A DNA stretch of 64,000 nt from Larus michahellis. Taxonomy: Eukaryota; Chordata; Aves; Charadriiformes; Laridae. Each line of letters starts with the position of its first letter. The first letter of the stretch is position 1. This document shows, one piece after another, positions 13,301 through 24,314 of this stretch. Under the pieces are notes generated by a model that saw nothing but the letters and a program-made list of their open reading frames with translations, was not told the DNA's origin and searched no databases. The stretch covers positions 17,271,378 through 17,335,377 of the forward strand of contig NC_133906.1 of assembly GCF_964199755.1 (NCBI RefSeq), given 5' to 3'. The position numbers were made by a program, and so were the translations under genes.

Positions 13301-16300
13301 CACCTAATAGCGGCTGCCTGGGATCAGCTAAACCATGATGCAGAGGAGAAACAATCTCAAATGTGGTTTCAGCGTATGTGTATTAATTAAAATAAATACA
13401 CAACCGCAGACAACAAAGCAAACGCACTGCCAAGAGCCAGGTTCACAGCTCAGCTCGTCCAGGCAGGATTGTGCACATTCTCCCACTTGTTAAAATTTAG
13501 TATAACTACCCCAAAATGCAAAAAAAGAAAAGAGCGTTGCTTGGGACTCTGACCCCTGGCTGAGATGCACAGTGTGCTCCCTGACATGGTGCCGTGGCAC
13601 AGCCCCTGCCCGGCCCCGGCACAGCTGGAACGCCGGCAGAGCCACGGCACGCAGCTATCCCTAAAAACGTCACACTGCATTTGGTCTTCCTTCTGGCTCA
13701 CGGAACTGTCAGAAGAATAAGAAAAAGCATTATTTTTTTGCAATTATGTCTGTACTTTTTTTTTCCTCCCCCTGATAAATAACCGCTGTTTGTGGGTGGC
13801 TTGGCCGGGAGCGCCAAAACTGCATTTCGGCACAGGGCCATTTCCCAGTGGCCGTGGATGAGCAGCCAAAGGCCATGGCACTAACGCTCCCCTCGGACGG
13901 TGCCACGAGCTGGGGATGGTGGGATGCCATGGCCCCAGCCGTGGCTGAGGGGGCAGCAGGGATTTTTCCTGGGGGTTTGATGCAAGTCACTCAATTCGGA
14001 TAAAAGTGAAGGGCCACGTTCAACCCACCTGCCCCATCCTGGTCCTGCTCAGGCCAGGGCTGAGGCTTCCAGCAGCGTTCAGGGGATGCTCTACCTGCCG
14101 AGAGCCCCCTCTCCTGGAAACCTGGCAGCTGCTGTTTGTAAAAAAACATCAAAACATGTTTCTTATTTCTGTGCTATTCAAGGCTGCGAGCACTGCAGGG
14201 GGGTGAACAGGTACAAGAGAGGAGGGATCAGAGATTTACTGCCCAAAGATTTAAGAGAGGGGTTAAACTTGAGCAGGGCTGCCCCTGGCTTTTCCTCACA
14301 GGTTTTGGAAATTCATCCTTTCCCAAAATCCTGGGTGAGAAACCTCCCTCTTCCTTCAAAACACAGGTGGGAAGGAGACACTTCACTCGGCACACAGAGC
14401 AGTCCAGAAGAGAGAGGGAAAACAAACCCACCTCCAAAAACTCAGTTTAAAAAAAAAATTGAGACTTTTGCAGCTGCCAGTCGTTTCCCCTGGATTGCAA
14501 ATGTTTCCCCTAATTAATAGTACTCCGCTCCTTGAGTGTCTACTAATGATAAGCTCCGGGCAAAAGACCTAGAGCAGAGAGCTCTCTATTGATTCCTGTA
14601 TTGATTTTTTATCTTTTTCCCTGTTGTTATTGTACATGCAAATGGCTGGTAATGACTCAACATTGCGGCCACTCTCTTCAAGTGACATTTGGGAAAAAGT
14701 GATTTAATCAGAGGGCTTAAGATGGCTGTTTTCCCTCCCAATTTGCCCCCCTCCCGTGCTCGTCTGGGGTGACCCCATGGCATAGCCTTGCCTGAGCCCC
14801 CTCCTCCCCGGGAGCATCCGAGCGGGATTTCACCATTTCACTTTATTCTCCCCAAAACTCAGTGTGGGCTGAGGCGGGCACCCCGGGGGGGGCTGTGCAG
14901 GTCCTCGTGGGATGCACGTCTGTCCCTCACGCTCCCCGCCGGCCATAAGAAGCCTCCATCGATGGCGGGGACGAGGGGAGCAGAGGGGACTGGGCCACCT
15001 GCAGCATCCCCGAGCTGGAGGGCAATTCACAGCCTCTGCGGTGAGGCGCACACAGCCCCCAGCAGTGGCTGCAGGGAAAGCAAAACCATTTTCACAGGGC
15101 AACGATTAGACAGGAGCAACTTTCAACCATGTACCTTCAAATCAGGAAGTCGTTGGGGCTTTTTATGGCCATAATTTTTAAACCCCCTAAAGTTATCACT
15201 TGCTTAATTTTTAACATGTGTTTTTCTAATCAGTTTGAATAAGAACATGGATTTATTCCTTCCACTGAGTTTACTGCTATCAGCTTGCTTTGCCTAAATA
15301 AAGTAACTTGTTAAGTGACATATCTCCTTTCTTCCCTCTTTCTTTAGTATCTTTGCTTGGGACTGGTGTATTTTGTGCCATATTCTCCAAAAATGCTACC
15401 AAAGAAATGCTACTTTTCCACAAGCCTCACCATTTCCTTGCTGCTTCTTCCATCCTGTAACACTCAACCAACGCAGCCACGTACCAGCCCAACATGCTCC
15501 CCAACACCATCGTGTCAACACAAACCAGAAGAAGAAAAAACCCAGAAGCACCAAATAAATTTTGTTTGAATGTGGTTTAAAAAAAAAATTAAAATAAGAG
15601 CCTGTAAAAAATGATGGGTCTCGGTGCTGGGGGCAGGCAGACGCTCACCAGCGCTGGTGCTCCTCCGTCCCAGCCAGCTCTGGACAGTTCAGATGGAAAG
15701 TCAAAAGACCACAGATTTTCTTGGGAAATTCCTAACATTTTCTCCTTCTGGATTGGCCAGAGGATACAATGAGAGCAGTCTTTCCCCTCATGTTTTGGTA
15801 TTTCTGTTCTGGGAAGCTCCTCGCTGCAGGCAGGCAGAGCCAAGTCTCCCCCGTGGCATCGTCCGGGGCTCGGCCGGCCATGAGGGACGGCACGAAACCC
15901 ACTTCCATCCCTGGCTTTGCACTCAAGCAAGTAACGGCACTTGCTAAATAGCAAGGGATTGGGGTTTTTGCCAAATTTTGTCATGTTTTAGACATTGACT
16001 CCTGCAGCTGGGAGATGGTTTATTCTTGCCCTGAAGAGCAGCCTGGCCTGAGAGGTGATGGCTACACTCGACCCAGAGAGAAACGGTCCCCAGCAGAACC
16101 AGCTGCCCTGTCTCGGGATGCCCTGGTGCAGCGGCTCACGGGAGGGAGAGTGGCTGGGGAAAATGTTGGGAGTGGGGTCAAGACCTTGGCTCCGTCCTCT
16201 CCTCACCTCCCTGGGGAAAGGCCAGGGAAGGGGGTGGTGACGCCATCCAACCTCCCCATCCAGCCCGGCCGAGCTCCAACAGCCTCAGCCCATCTCGCTG

Positions 16301-19300
16301 CCACCCTGCTGCGGTGCCAAAATTCATTGCCAAAATGAAGCGACCCCATCCCTGCCCCAGGAGAGTTCCCCCTTGCGTTACACAAACAGCTATGGACTTC
16401 CTGAGCAAAGGTGCCGATGAGGGTAATGACGCTAAATGAGGGTCATCGTCGGTAATGACACTAAGTCGCATGCTTTAAGTTGTGATTCATAGAAGAGGTG
16501 ACCCATGACACCCGCACCCGGAGATGAGAGGAGGGAAAGGAAAAAGTAAGAAGCGGGAGAGACGACAGAAGGAGCCCTTCCGAGTTGTGCCGATCCCTGG
16601 AGGGAAGCTCCCTTTTCCCAGCTCTCTTTAAGAAACACAGAGCTGTAAATGCCGAATGCGCATCCCATTAATCTGATGACTCTCCAAGATGTCTAGACTA
16701 TTGTTGGAGCTGATAGGAAGCTGGCATCATCCGAGCTCTTTGAGCCTTTCGTGCTTTTTTTTTTTTTAACTCGTAATAAGATTCTTTTCATATTATGCAC
16801 TGCTGGAAAGTCCCGTTTGCATGCAGACAGCTGCTGTGTTTATAGACACCATCCAAAATGCAGCTAAACACGACAGCTTGCTTTAAGCAGAGCAGCAGGC
16901 ATTTGTAAAAATGATCATTTCCAGAGGGATTGCAGGAGCTCTCAACTCTTTTTTTTTTTGCTATTTTAAAGTCAAAGCCTTGTCCTTATGCAAAGACGAA
17001 AGTCCCACATGGAAACATGCCTTGAGAAGATCCTGAAAGGAAAAAAAAAATCCTTAAAACTGAATGCCAGACTGAAAATCAGCAGAATCAGCAGCTCCCA
17101 TTAATGTTAACCAGAAATACAAAAGCTGAACTAAACAGGTCGGGCCCTGAGAGTGGTCGGGGGTGATTTTGAAAGCACAAACAAACCGGCCTCTAGCGCT
17201 GAACAAACCAGAATCCTTCCTGGCAGGTCTGCACAGCTAAAATAAAAATGAAGTAGGGGATTGCATCGAAACTGCCTCCAATTAAAAACAAAGTCCATGA
17301 GAAAGGCCGTTCGGGAGGGCTCCTTCCAAGCAGTTTTTCCCCTTCACAACACGAGAGGAGTTATTGTACAGAAGAAAAAGGAGGATGCGAGAGTTAATTT
17401 GAACTCACTTTTCAAATGAAACACCATTTCCCGCCACAGATGGAAACCCTACACTTACAGCAACGAGGTAAACTATGTCAGAAACACAAAATACAGCTGG
17501 GGAGGGAGAAAATTGGCTTAGATTAAAGCTATTTTCATATATTTAGTGAGGATGCTTTTGTTGACGACGTGCAGGCGCTGCCCATGCTGTGGCCCTGATC
17601 CACCCTCCCCTTCGCCCCAGCCCTTTCCATCAAGGCTGCCCCCTTTAACCCAGCACAAGGCACAAAGCAGGTTTTCATTGAAACCCAGCGTGGTACGGGA
17701 AGAGGAGCAGGGAGCAGCCCCGGGCTCACAAGCTCTTTCCTCGGGCCCTGTCTCACACCCCAGGGACAACGGGGTGGGCGCTCTGAGGCCGCACAGCCTC
17801 CCACCTGGAACAAACTCATCCTAAATGCACGTCCCCTTGGGTACGGCGAAGCACACAGTGCCCTCTCCCGCCAGGAGCCTCTGGTTTTTAAATATTCCCC
17901 CTCGCCCACCTTTTTTTGCCTTTGTTTAAGCGCTGAACATTAATTTATGCCTTGCTTTTATAAGATGTTGGTCACAAACTGCCAGCGAGCTTGAAAAAAA
18001 TTGTGTGATTTTTTCCTGGCCAGGCGTCTGGGCTCAGGCAGCGCCGGTGACAGCAGCACAAACCCAGACCCAACCGTGACATCTAGTGGGTAAGCGGCTG
18101 AATGCCACTCTTCTCTGGAGAGAAAAGAAGAAAAAGGTCAGGTTTTTTTTCCCTTCCCACCCATTCCTGCACCCCGGCAGCAGCAGCCCCCCCACATCCG
18201 ACAGCGTCTCCCGTGGGGAAGGGCTGCGAGGCCCCCGGCCCGCTCCAGCCCCGCGGCGTTACAGCGGCTGTTTGCGGGGACAGACCCCGGCTCCGGGGGG
18301 AGGAGGGCGATTCCGCAGTCGGCTGCAGCCCTGCGACAGGCCAAAAAAAAATAATAATAATAAAAAAAAAATGCTCCCAGCTCTGTGCGGGGGTCGCAGT
18401 AAGGAGACTCCAGCTCTATTTTTCAAGCGGCTTCCAGCTGCCCAAAGGCAAGCGCCCTTATTTTCCGTGATGCTATCTAGCTGCAGACCTCTGTATTTAT
18501 GCACGGAAACATTAGCTTATGCAGACGGGGCAATACACGATATTCCTGACAAGCCCCCTTGAAAAGCTCAGGCACCGAGCCACACGCACCTCTTCCTCCT
18601 GTAATGGATGTGGCAACACTTTTGTATAAGAACAAGCACCATAAAAAGGCAAACAAAGATTAAAAATTAAATTCGCTTTCAAAATCAAGTTATGAAAGTT
18701 TGCTCTTTATTGGTTTGTTTCTATTTCTCTTCGCAAAAAGATTGCTATCAAGCAATACAGGACTGCTGCCAAAAGTTTAAAAGAGCTCCGGCTCCCGAAG
18801 CCGCTGAGCACCTGGATCCAGTGTCTGTCCCAGCCAAGACTGGAGTGTCCTGGGCCTCTTTCTGCAGGTGCAGAGAGAACATTTTCTTTGTTTTCATTTA
18901 TTCCTCCTGCTAAGCGCAGTAAATAGTTCATTCATTACACGTGAGGGATGACTCGGGAGCGCAGTGCTGGTGTTTAGGTGTTACCTCGTCCAGCCGCTCT
19001 GGCGGACACCTGGGAACGCGCTTCAGCTGCCACGTGCACTACACAGAGCTATTTTAATGCACTGAAATAGTTCAGCCTGGCATAAGGAGATGCCCCACAG
19101 GCTGCGTGCAGATGACTCTGTTTTCTCCCTTGCTGGCAACTGAGCTCATCTCTACCACCAGGTTGAAGAGGAGAAAGTGCTGACAAACCTGGCTTACGAA
19201 TCAGAGTCCAATTATCATCAGCTTTTGCGCAAAAAGAAGTTATGAGCTTTTATCTAGGCAGTAATCGCAAACATGCACGTCCCTGGGCATCCTTTTTGGA

Positions 19301-22300
19301 ACAGTCGCACCTCATCTGTCCACAGCGCAGATGATACCCTACAAAAGGCGAAGCGAGGGTGCTGCGGTCTCTCTCGCAGAGCTCAGAGGCGACGCCGGGG
19401 AACAGGCAGCTGGCGCAGGACCAGAACCGCGGGAGGCCGAGTCCCACAGCTCGCCCGGAGGAACTATTTCAAGCATGTTAAATTTTAACCACACATGGCA
19501 GCATCTCTGCGCTCCAGGGAGAGGTCATCGCAGAGAATCACAAGCTCCATCCCAAGTCAGTCCAAAATAAGAAACAATTTTTCAAAACATCCCAGCTCCC
19601 CACAAGCCGAGAGTCTGGAACAGAGCTCTTCCTCTGCCTCAGGGCAAAAAAATACACAGCTCCTTCATCGCTGACCTTTACATTGTCAAGAAACTAATAC
19701 CAGCAATCTTCCCTGGGAAGCCACGGGGAAGGTGAAAGGACAACAAGGCATATGAATAAATGCAAATCCAGAGGGGTGCTGGGGGAGGAAATCAACATTT
19801 TGTGGTGCTGGGCCTGATCAAGGTTATAATTAGGAGAGGACGCACAGAGTAGATGAGATTCCAGCTGTCATGCCCCGCTGATGTTGGCCGTGTTCCTAAT
19901 CTGGAGCTCAGCAGCCACCCTATAGAAGAGGTGATATAGGACTGTCACAGGGGTGCAATTTCCAAGAAATCGGGAGTTGTCAGCGCTAGCACGCGCCGCA
20001 GAAAGCCATCGGAGATGCACAAACCCTTCCGTACCCTGGGTCTGTCACCCAGCCGCGGGATGCATAGCAGACAGTCTCCTGCTTGAAGAAACCATTTGCT
20101 GTGACAGGACCCTCTGCATCGCTCCCTTCACCTTCGTCCCACCTTTGAAGCTGGCCCCTGTGCAGCAACCCTCAATGCAACTTTTTTATTCGCTTATTTT
20201 CCTCTTTCCCCTCTGGCACCACCAGCCCAGCGTCAATGACCTGTCATGGAGGAGCTGTCAGCTTCTAACCCAAGGAGTAAGTATCTTCCTTCCCGTGGCT
20301 CCTGCTATAAAGCCCCACGGCCAGCACTGACCTCCAGGAGAAAATGGAAAAGCCACATCCTCCCCAGCCCCTCTTCGTTCTAGCGTCAGCGCTGACGCGC
20401 TTCACGTCGCTCTGGAGCCACACCAGCAGCAGGAGTGGGTGTGTGAGAGAGGCAGCCGGGCGGGGGGGAATCGTTTCATCTATCGTTTTTTCTTTGCACA
20501 TCAGCTGCAAGATAACGTCAAGGTGAGTAATTAGCAAAATCCAAAAATAGAGCGAGCGAGCTCTCCCAGAAGAGCAGGAGCTAAGGCAAGTCTCTCGCTC
20601 AGTGCTAAGCTGCACAAGGAAGGCGAAGCAGAGGGAGACACGTCACACTTTCACGCGGATTTCCACAGCCACCTTATCGCATGGTTGGCTCCACAACTGA
20701 GCAGTGGTTTTACACTTTCCTTGAGCGATCAAATGCCAAGGAAAGGAACCGGTCACTGTCTCAGTGCCAAGACACAGCTCTGGCGTTAGAGGTGCAGGGC
20801 TCGGGGGTGCTTCTTCCCAACCCCTTGCCCCACACGCTGAAAACCTGCTGCCTCCAAAGAGTCTCCCACACGAGCCACTAGAACCAGTTCCAGGAACAGC
20901 TTGGCTTGCTGACCGTGACCAGAAGTGACATACCTTAAGCACAGCTCTCCCAATTTCACATATCCCGTTGGCCTCCTTAATTTCACCCACGTCGTGTCAT
21001 TACAGCACTGTCACTGCAAAGGGGACCCCCAAGGTGGGACTCCTCCCAGTCTGTCCGCTCTCAAACGGGGACCCTTTGGCTGTCCCGTTTCTCCGTCCTG
21101 CCTCAGCAGAGGTGACAGACGTGCTCCCTACCAGCCTCCCGACGGGCGGCAATGCCAGGATCACTGCGAGCTGAGATGCCTGTGGGAATCGGGGCCGGAG
21201 AGGCGCCTGGTGGTGCAAGAGCAGCTGCCGGCGGGCACAGCTGCTGCCGCGCCGCAGGGGTGGGGAGAAAACAGATTAATCAATGAAACCAAATCCGATT
21301 CATCAGAAACTACAGCCATCTGTTGGATTATTAATAGACACAGAACTCATGCAAAGCAGTAGCATTAACACTCCAGGAATATCTTTTTCTGGAGGAAAAG
21401 TTTAGGTTAGCAGCAGCTGCAGCGTCTGTGCGTGTGGGGGATGTGATGGTGGTGTTTAAATCAGTTTATTACTTTCCTTCTGCAAAATCAAATTAGTGGA
21501 TTTCTCCCCACCTTCCTCCAGTACAGCATCTCACCCTCAGAAGGCAAAAAGCCTTATTTACTTTTTTACTTTTTTTTTTTTTTTTTAAATATTATCCTCA
21601 CCCCAGGCCTTCTTTAGGTTCCTAAAGCATTCACCCACCTGCCTGCTCATTCCTAAGGACTCTTCCTACCGAGGGGAGCGCTGCTTAAAGCAGGGAATTG
21701 TCTCAATAACCTCCCAGCTCCGACTTCTGCAAGGAACACACGAGAGCCTTGGCAGGTGTGCAGAGTCAAAGCCGGGGTGGTTTTCACGTAGAAGACCAGT
21801 AAAACACTTACAGAAACACAGCGGCACCTAAACCAGCCCATTTTTATTTCTTGTACCAGGAGACTGAACAGGTGGGGGTCAGGGAGAGGAAAAAAATTTT
21901 CCAGATTATTTTGAACCATCTCTATTATTTTTAAGATACGCATTTAAACTGCATGCAGTTTGCTCTTCCTTTAGTTATCAACAAGTTATTTCTGTACCGT
22001 GCTCGATTCTCTTGTGAGAACAAGCAGCTAAAATAAACACTCCCTATTTATTCACATCAAATAGCTTTTCCAAGAGGAACTGAAATACAACTGACAACTC
22101 GCCTGTTTTTCCTTAACCTCCTCGAAGCATCGTGACCGCAGCAGCTGGCCGCCCGCGCTTGCGATTTGCTGCCTCCGAAGCAGAAACAGGGATGCGGGAA
22201 ACGAGTCAAGGGTGGGCAGCTGTAAAACCAGCCACCCACAGATGTCAGTCAAAGCCCACGGACGCACCGAGGGCAGGAAAGCAGCAGTAGCTCCTGGGGA

Positions 22301-22643
22301 TGAGCATAAAGCACCGTGGCAGCAAAGGCAAGCGGGCAGTAGACGGGCAGCAGCCCAAGACCTCAACTTGCTGCGGACAAAAAGCAAAAGGCAGAGCCTG
22401 AAAGAAGATCCAGGCTCCAGCAAAATGGACTATTTCCAAGTATTTCAAAAAGCTTCAAACAGCTGCGGGGAGGAAGAAAACTCTCACAGCCCGTGACAAG
22501 GCAGAGCGAGACAGAGCCGAAAACAAGGTCCCCTCTCGAACAGAAAAAGCATTGAGTCTTCGGCAAGGCCCGGAGGGTAGGGGTGCTGCTAGCTGGGCAA
22601 GCTCCCGCTGCTAAACCATGTTTGAGGAAAATTCTCCTTCAAG
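7338..22643. other. Non-coding stretch, no gene supported
   Basis: No exon could be supported on either strand. GC-rich patches lie at about 12,180-13,050 and 18,140-18,340, and AT-rich patches at about 9,085-9,260 and 21,270-21,360. Homopolymer runs include C at 13,210-13,220, T at about 16,757-16,768, T at about 21,570-21,587 and an A/TAA tract at 18,343-18,371. The longest frames (191 codons at 9,554-10,129 on the minus strand, 158 codons at 18,086-18,562 on the plus strand) have no domain I recognise. I looked for PH and RhoGAP domain exons of the downstream ARHGAP-like gene and did not find them, so they may lie left of the window, be diverged, or be lost. Confidence 0.5.
11405..11500 (+). 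repeat. MIR/CORE-SINE-like fossil fragment
   Basis: The order of blocks 'tgaccttggccaagccatttaagcact', then 'catctgtaaaattag', then 'tttacctacctcc' closely follows the MIR consensus: transcription-ready core, 'tctgtaaaatggg', 'tacctacctc'. It is diverged but convincing in block order. Edges are approximate. Confidence 0.65.
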
Positions 22644-22871
22644 ACATTCGACAAGGCTTGCCCACCTAGAAAACTCCCAAGAAACCAACACAGCTGTCAG
22701 TCCTGCTTTGGGGGAGCAGGAAAAGACAGGACACGTCCCAGGGGACGACAGCGAGAGCTTTGGTTCCTGCGGTGAGTTGCCAGCGAACCCAGGCTCCCCG
22801 CGGCACCGCCTGGCCAAGCTGCGGCTGCTGATGTCCCGGCAGAAGGCAGAGTACGAGTCTAAAATTGCAAG
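22644..22871 (+). CDS. ARHGAP22/24/25-like coiled-coil protein, penultimate exon
   Basis: This is the penultimate coding exon of a gene whose C-terminus resembles the FilGAP-type RhoGAPs (ARHGAP22, ARHGAP24, ARHGAP25). The frame runs through a polar, disordered, Ser/Glu/Gly-rich stretch containing DDSESFGSCG and then enters a heptad-like segment RLAKLRLLMSRQKAEYESKI. The family has an equivalent QKxEYExRI just before an intron. The donor is AG|GTAAAG at 22,872, phase 2. The acceptor is inferred at 22,643, after the branch-like CTAAAC (22,611-22,616) and the tract TTCTCCTTC. This gives a symmetric phase 2-2 exon of 228 nt. Alternatively, translation could start at the in-frame ATG at 22,618 (context ACCATGT, with an in-frame TAA two codons upstream), giving a coiled-coil-only product. 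In known family members the matching exon is several hundred codons long, so this one is much shortened. The function of the family (Rac/Cdc42 GAPs, with the coil used for dimerisation or filamin binding) is known only for the relatives. Confidence 0.75.
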
Positions 22872-24106
22872 GTAAAGGATTTTAAAAAAACACCGAGGCT
22901 TTGAAGGAAGGCACCTCTTCCTGCCGTGTGCAGCTCCGGCAGGGTCCTCATCTGCCACTCGGGTCCCTGGATGCTGCTGCAGCCACCGCGTCCCCATCCC
23001 ACTGTGAACGCACCCGGGATCCAGCGTTACAGGATGAGCTTCGCAATTAATTCAGTTACTTGAATCCATTTTCATGTGAGGTGCTTGAGAAACTCCAGAG
23101 CATCTATAGGATTTTTTTGCAGGGCTGCGCAGAGCTCTTGAAAAGCCTCTGCTCTATTGTGTATTTTTTTCTCTTTTGCCTTAATCCAATATTAAGCATT
23201 TCCCTAGGGAAAAACATGCGGGGTTCTCGGCAGCATTAGCAGTAAGTCGTTATTCTTTACAAATTGCAAGTCATGAATTTTAACAACTCAGAGGAAACTG
23301 TTCATAAGTATTTTCCCAATTTCTAAGATTAGAAGCGGAACAGAGATTTAGGCATAGCTTGTTATCAAGAGGAAAAAAAGAAAAAAGCAGAAACATTTGC
23401 AGGCTCTACTTTCCGAACAGTGCTGCTTTTCTCGTGTAATTAAAAGGAATGAACATTTTAAATACAATATTGTTCATTAGTGATAATTTCAGGTACGCCG
23501 TGCAAATTGACTATTTGATTAAATCATGAAATACCTCAACGTGCATCACTGCAGCAGATGGCAAGCGGGTAATGCTGAATTACACTTTGCCTTGAACATT
23601 GTGTAAAGAAAAATAAATCCATGTAATCTTTAATTTCTTGAAGAAGTACTTAACAATTTCTTCTTAATAAAGGTCCTATTCCTAGGTTGGGTTTTTTTTT
23701 CCTTTTTGCTGTATTCTACTTATGTTTTCTCTTGCAGTTCAAGGGAACTGCAACATAAGCAGAATCCTCAGTGCTTCCTAAAATACGTTGCATTACCATT
23801 TGCTGTGTTAGACTACTGTAGTATTCCATCGCACACAAAAAAAAAAAACCAACCCCAAAACTGACTCCTTTGGCCATATGGTTATTTATATTTATTGTAA
23901 ATTAGGATGACTAAAAATCGCAGTTTTTATTGTAACCTATAACACCATAAATTGGAAAAGTATTGGGGATGCCAATACTCGTATTTATAGTTACTAGTCC
24001 TATGTTAAAAAAAGCCTAGCTTTCAACAAAGCCTATAGCTGTATTGAGAAAGGGGGTGCGTGGGGAGGGAAAACCGTGTGATTTACAATGTCTGTCTTTC
24101 CAGCAG
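22872..24106 (+). other. Intron of the ARHGAP-like gene
   Basis: An intron of about 1.2 kb between the two coiled-coil exons. It opens with GTAAAG and closes with a pyrimidine tract TCTGTCTTTCCAGCAG. The interior is AT-rich with T and A runs (23,691-23,700; 23,839-23,850). No other coding potential was seen. Confidence 0.7.
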
Positions 24107-24314
24107 CCTGGAGCAGCGGCACAGGGAGCTGCAGGCGGAGATTAAGGCCACGCGTTCAAAACTGGGGCAGCAGCGCAAGCGGTACAGCCTCACGGAGATG
24201 AAAGTGCGGAACGCGGAGAGAGCAAAGGAAGACGCAGAGAGAAGAAATGAAACGCTCCAAAAAGAAATGGAAGAGTTTTTCGAAACCTTCGGGAAAATTA
24301 ACAGGTGGAAATAA
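24107..24314 (+). CDS. ARHGAP22/24/25-like coiled-coil protein, terminal exon
   Basis: This is the last coding exon, read in the frame left by the donor at 22,871. The joint gives KIA-SLEQRHRELQ, where relatives have RIK-SLEQRNLTLE. Further on come MKVRNAERAKEDAERRNE and LQKEMEEFFETFG, which are nearly identical to the C-terminal coil shared by ARHGAP22/24/25. The frame stops at 24,312-24,314 after only five more residues, KINRWK replacing the longer basic tail that ends the human paralogs. The exon is intact, with no frameshift or internal stop, and conservation is concentrated in the coil, as expected for a working gene. The acceptor is a CAGCAG tandem, so an extra Ser (SSLEQR) is possible. 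A canonical AATAAA at 24,310-24,315 overlaps the stop codon. It lies tail-to-tail with MAPK9. I give no symbol because the exact ortholog name cannot be settled here. Confidence 0.85.

Noticed and set aside
18086-18562. 158-codon + strand frame
   Set aside because: Runs through A-rich and (TAA)n tracts and has no recognisable similarity.
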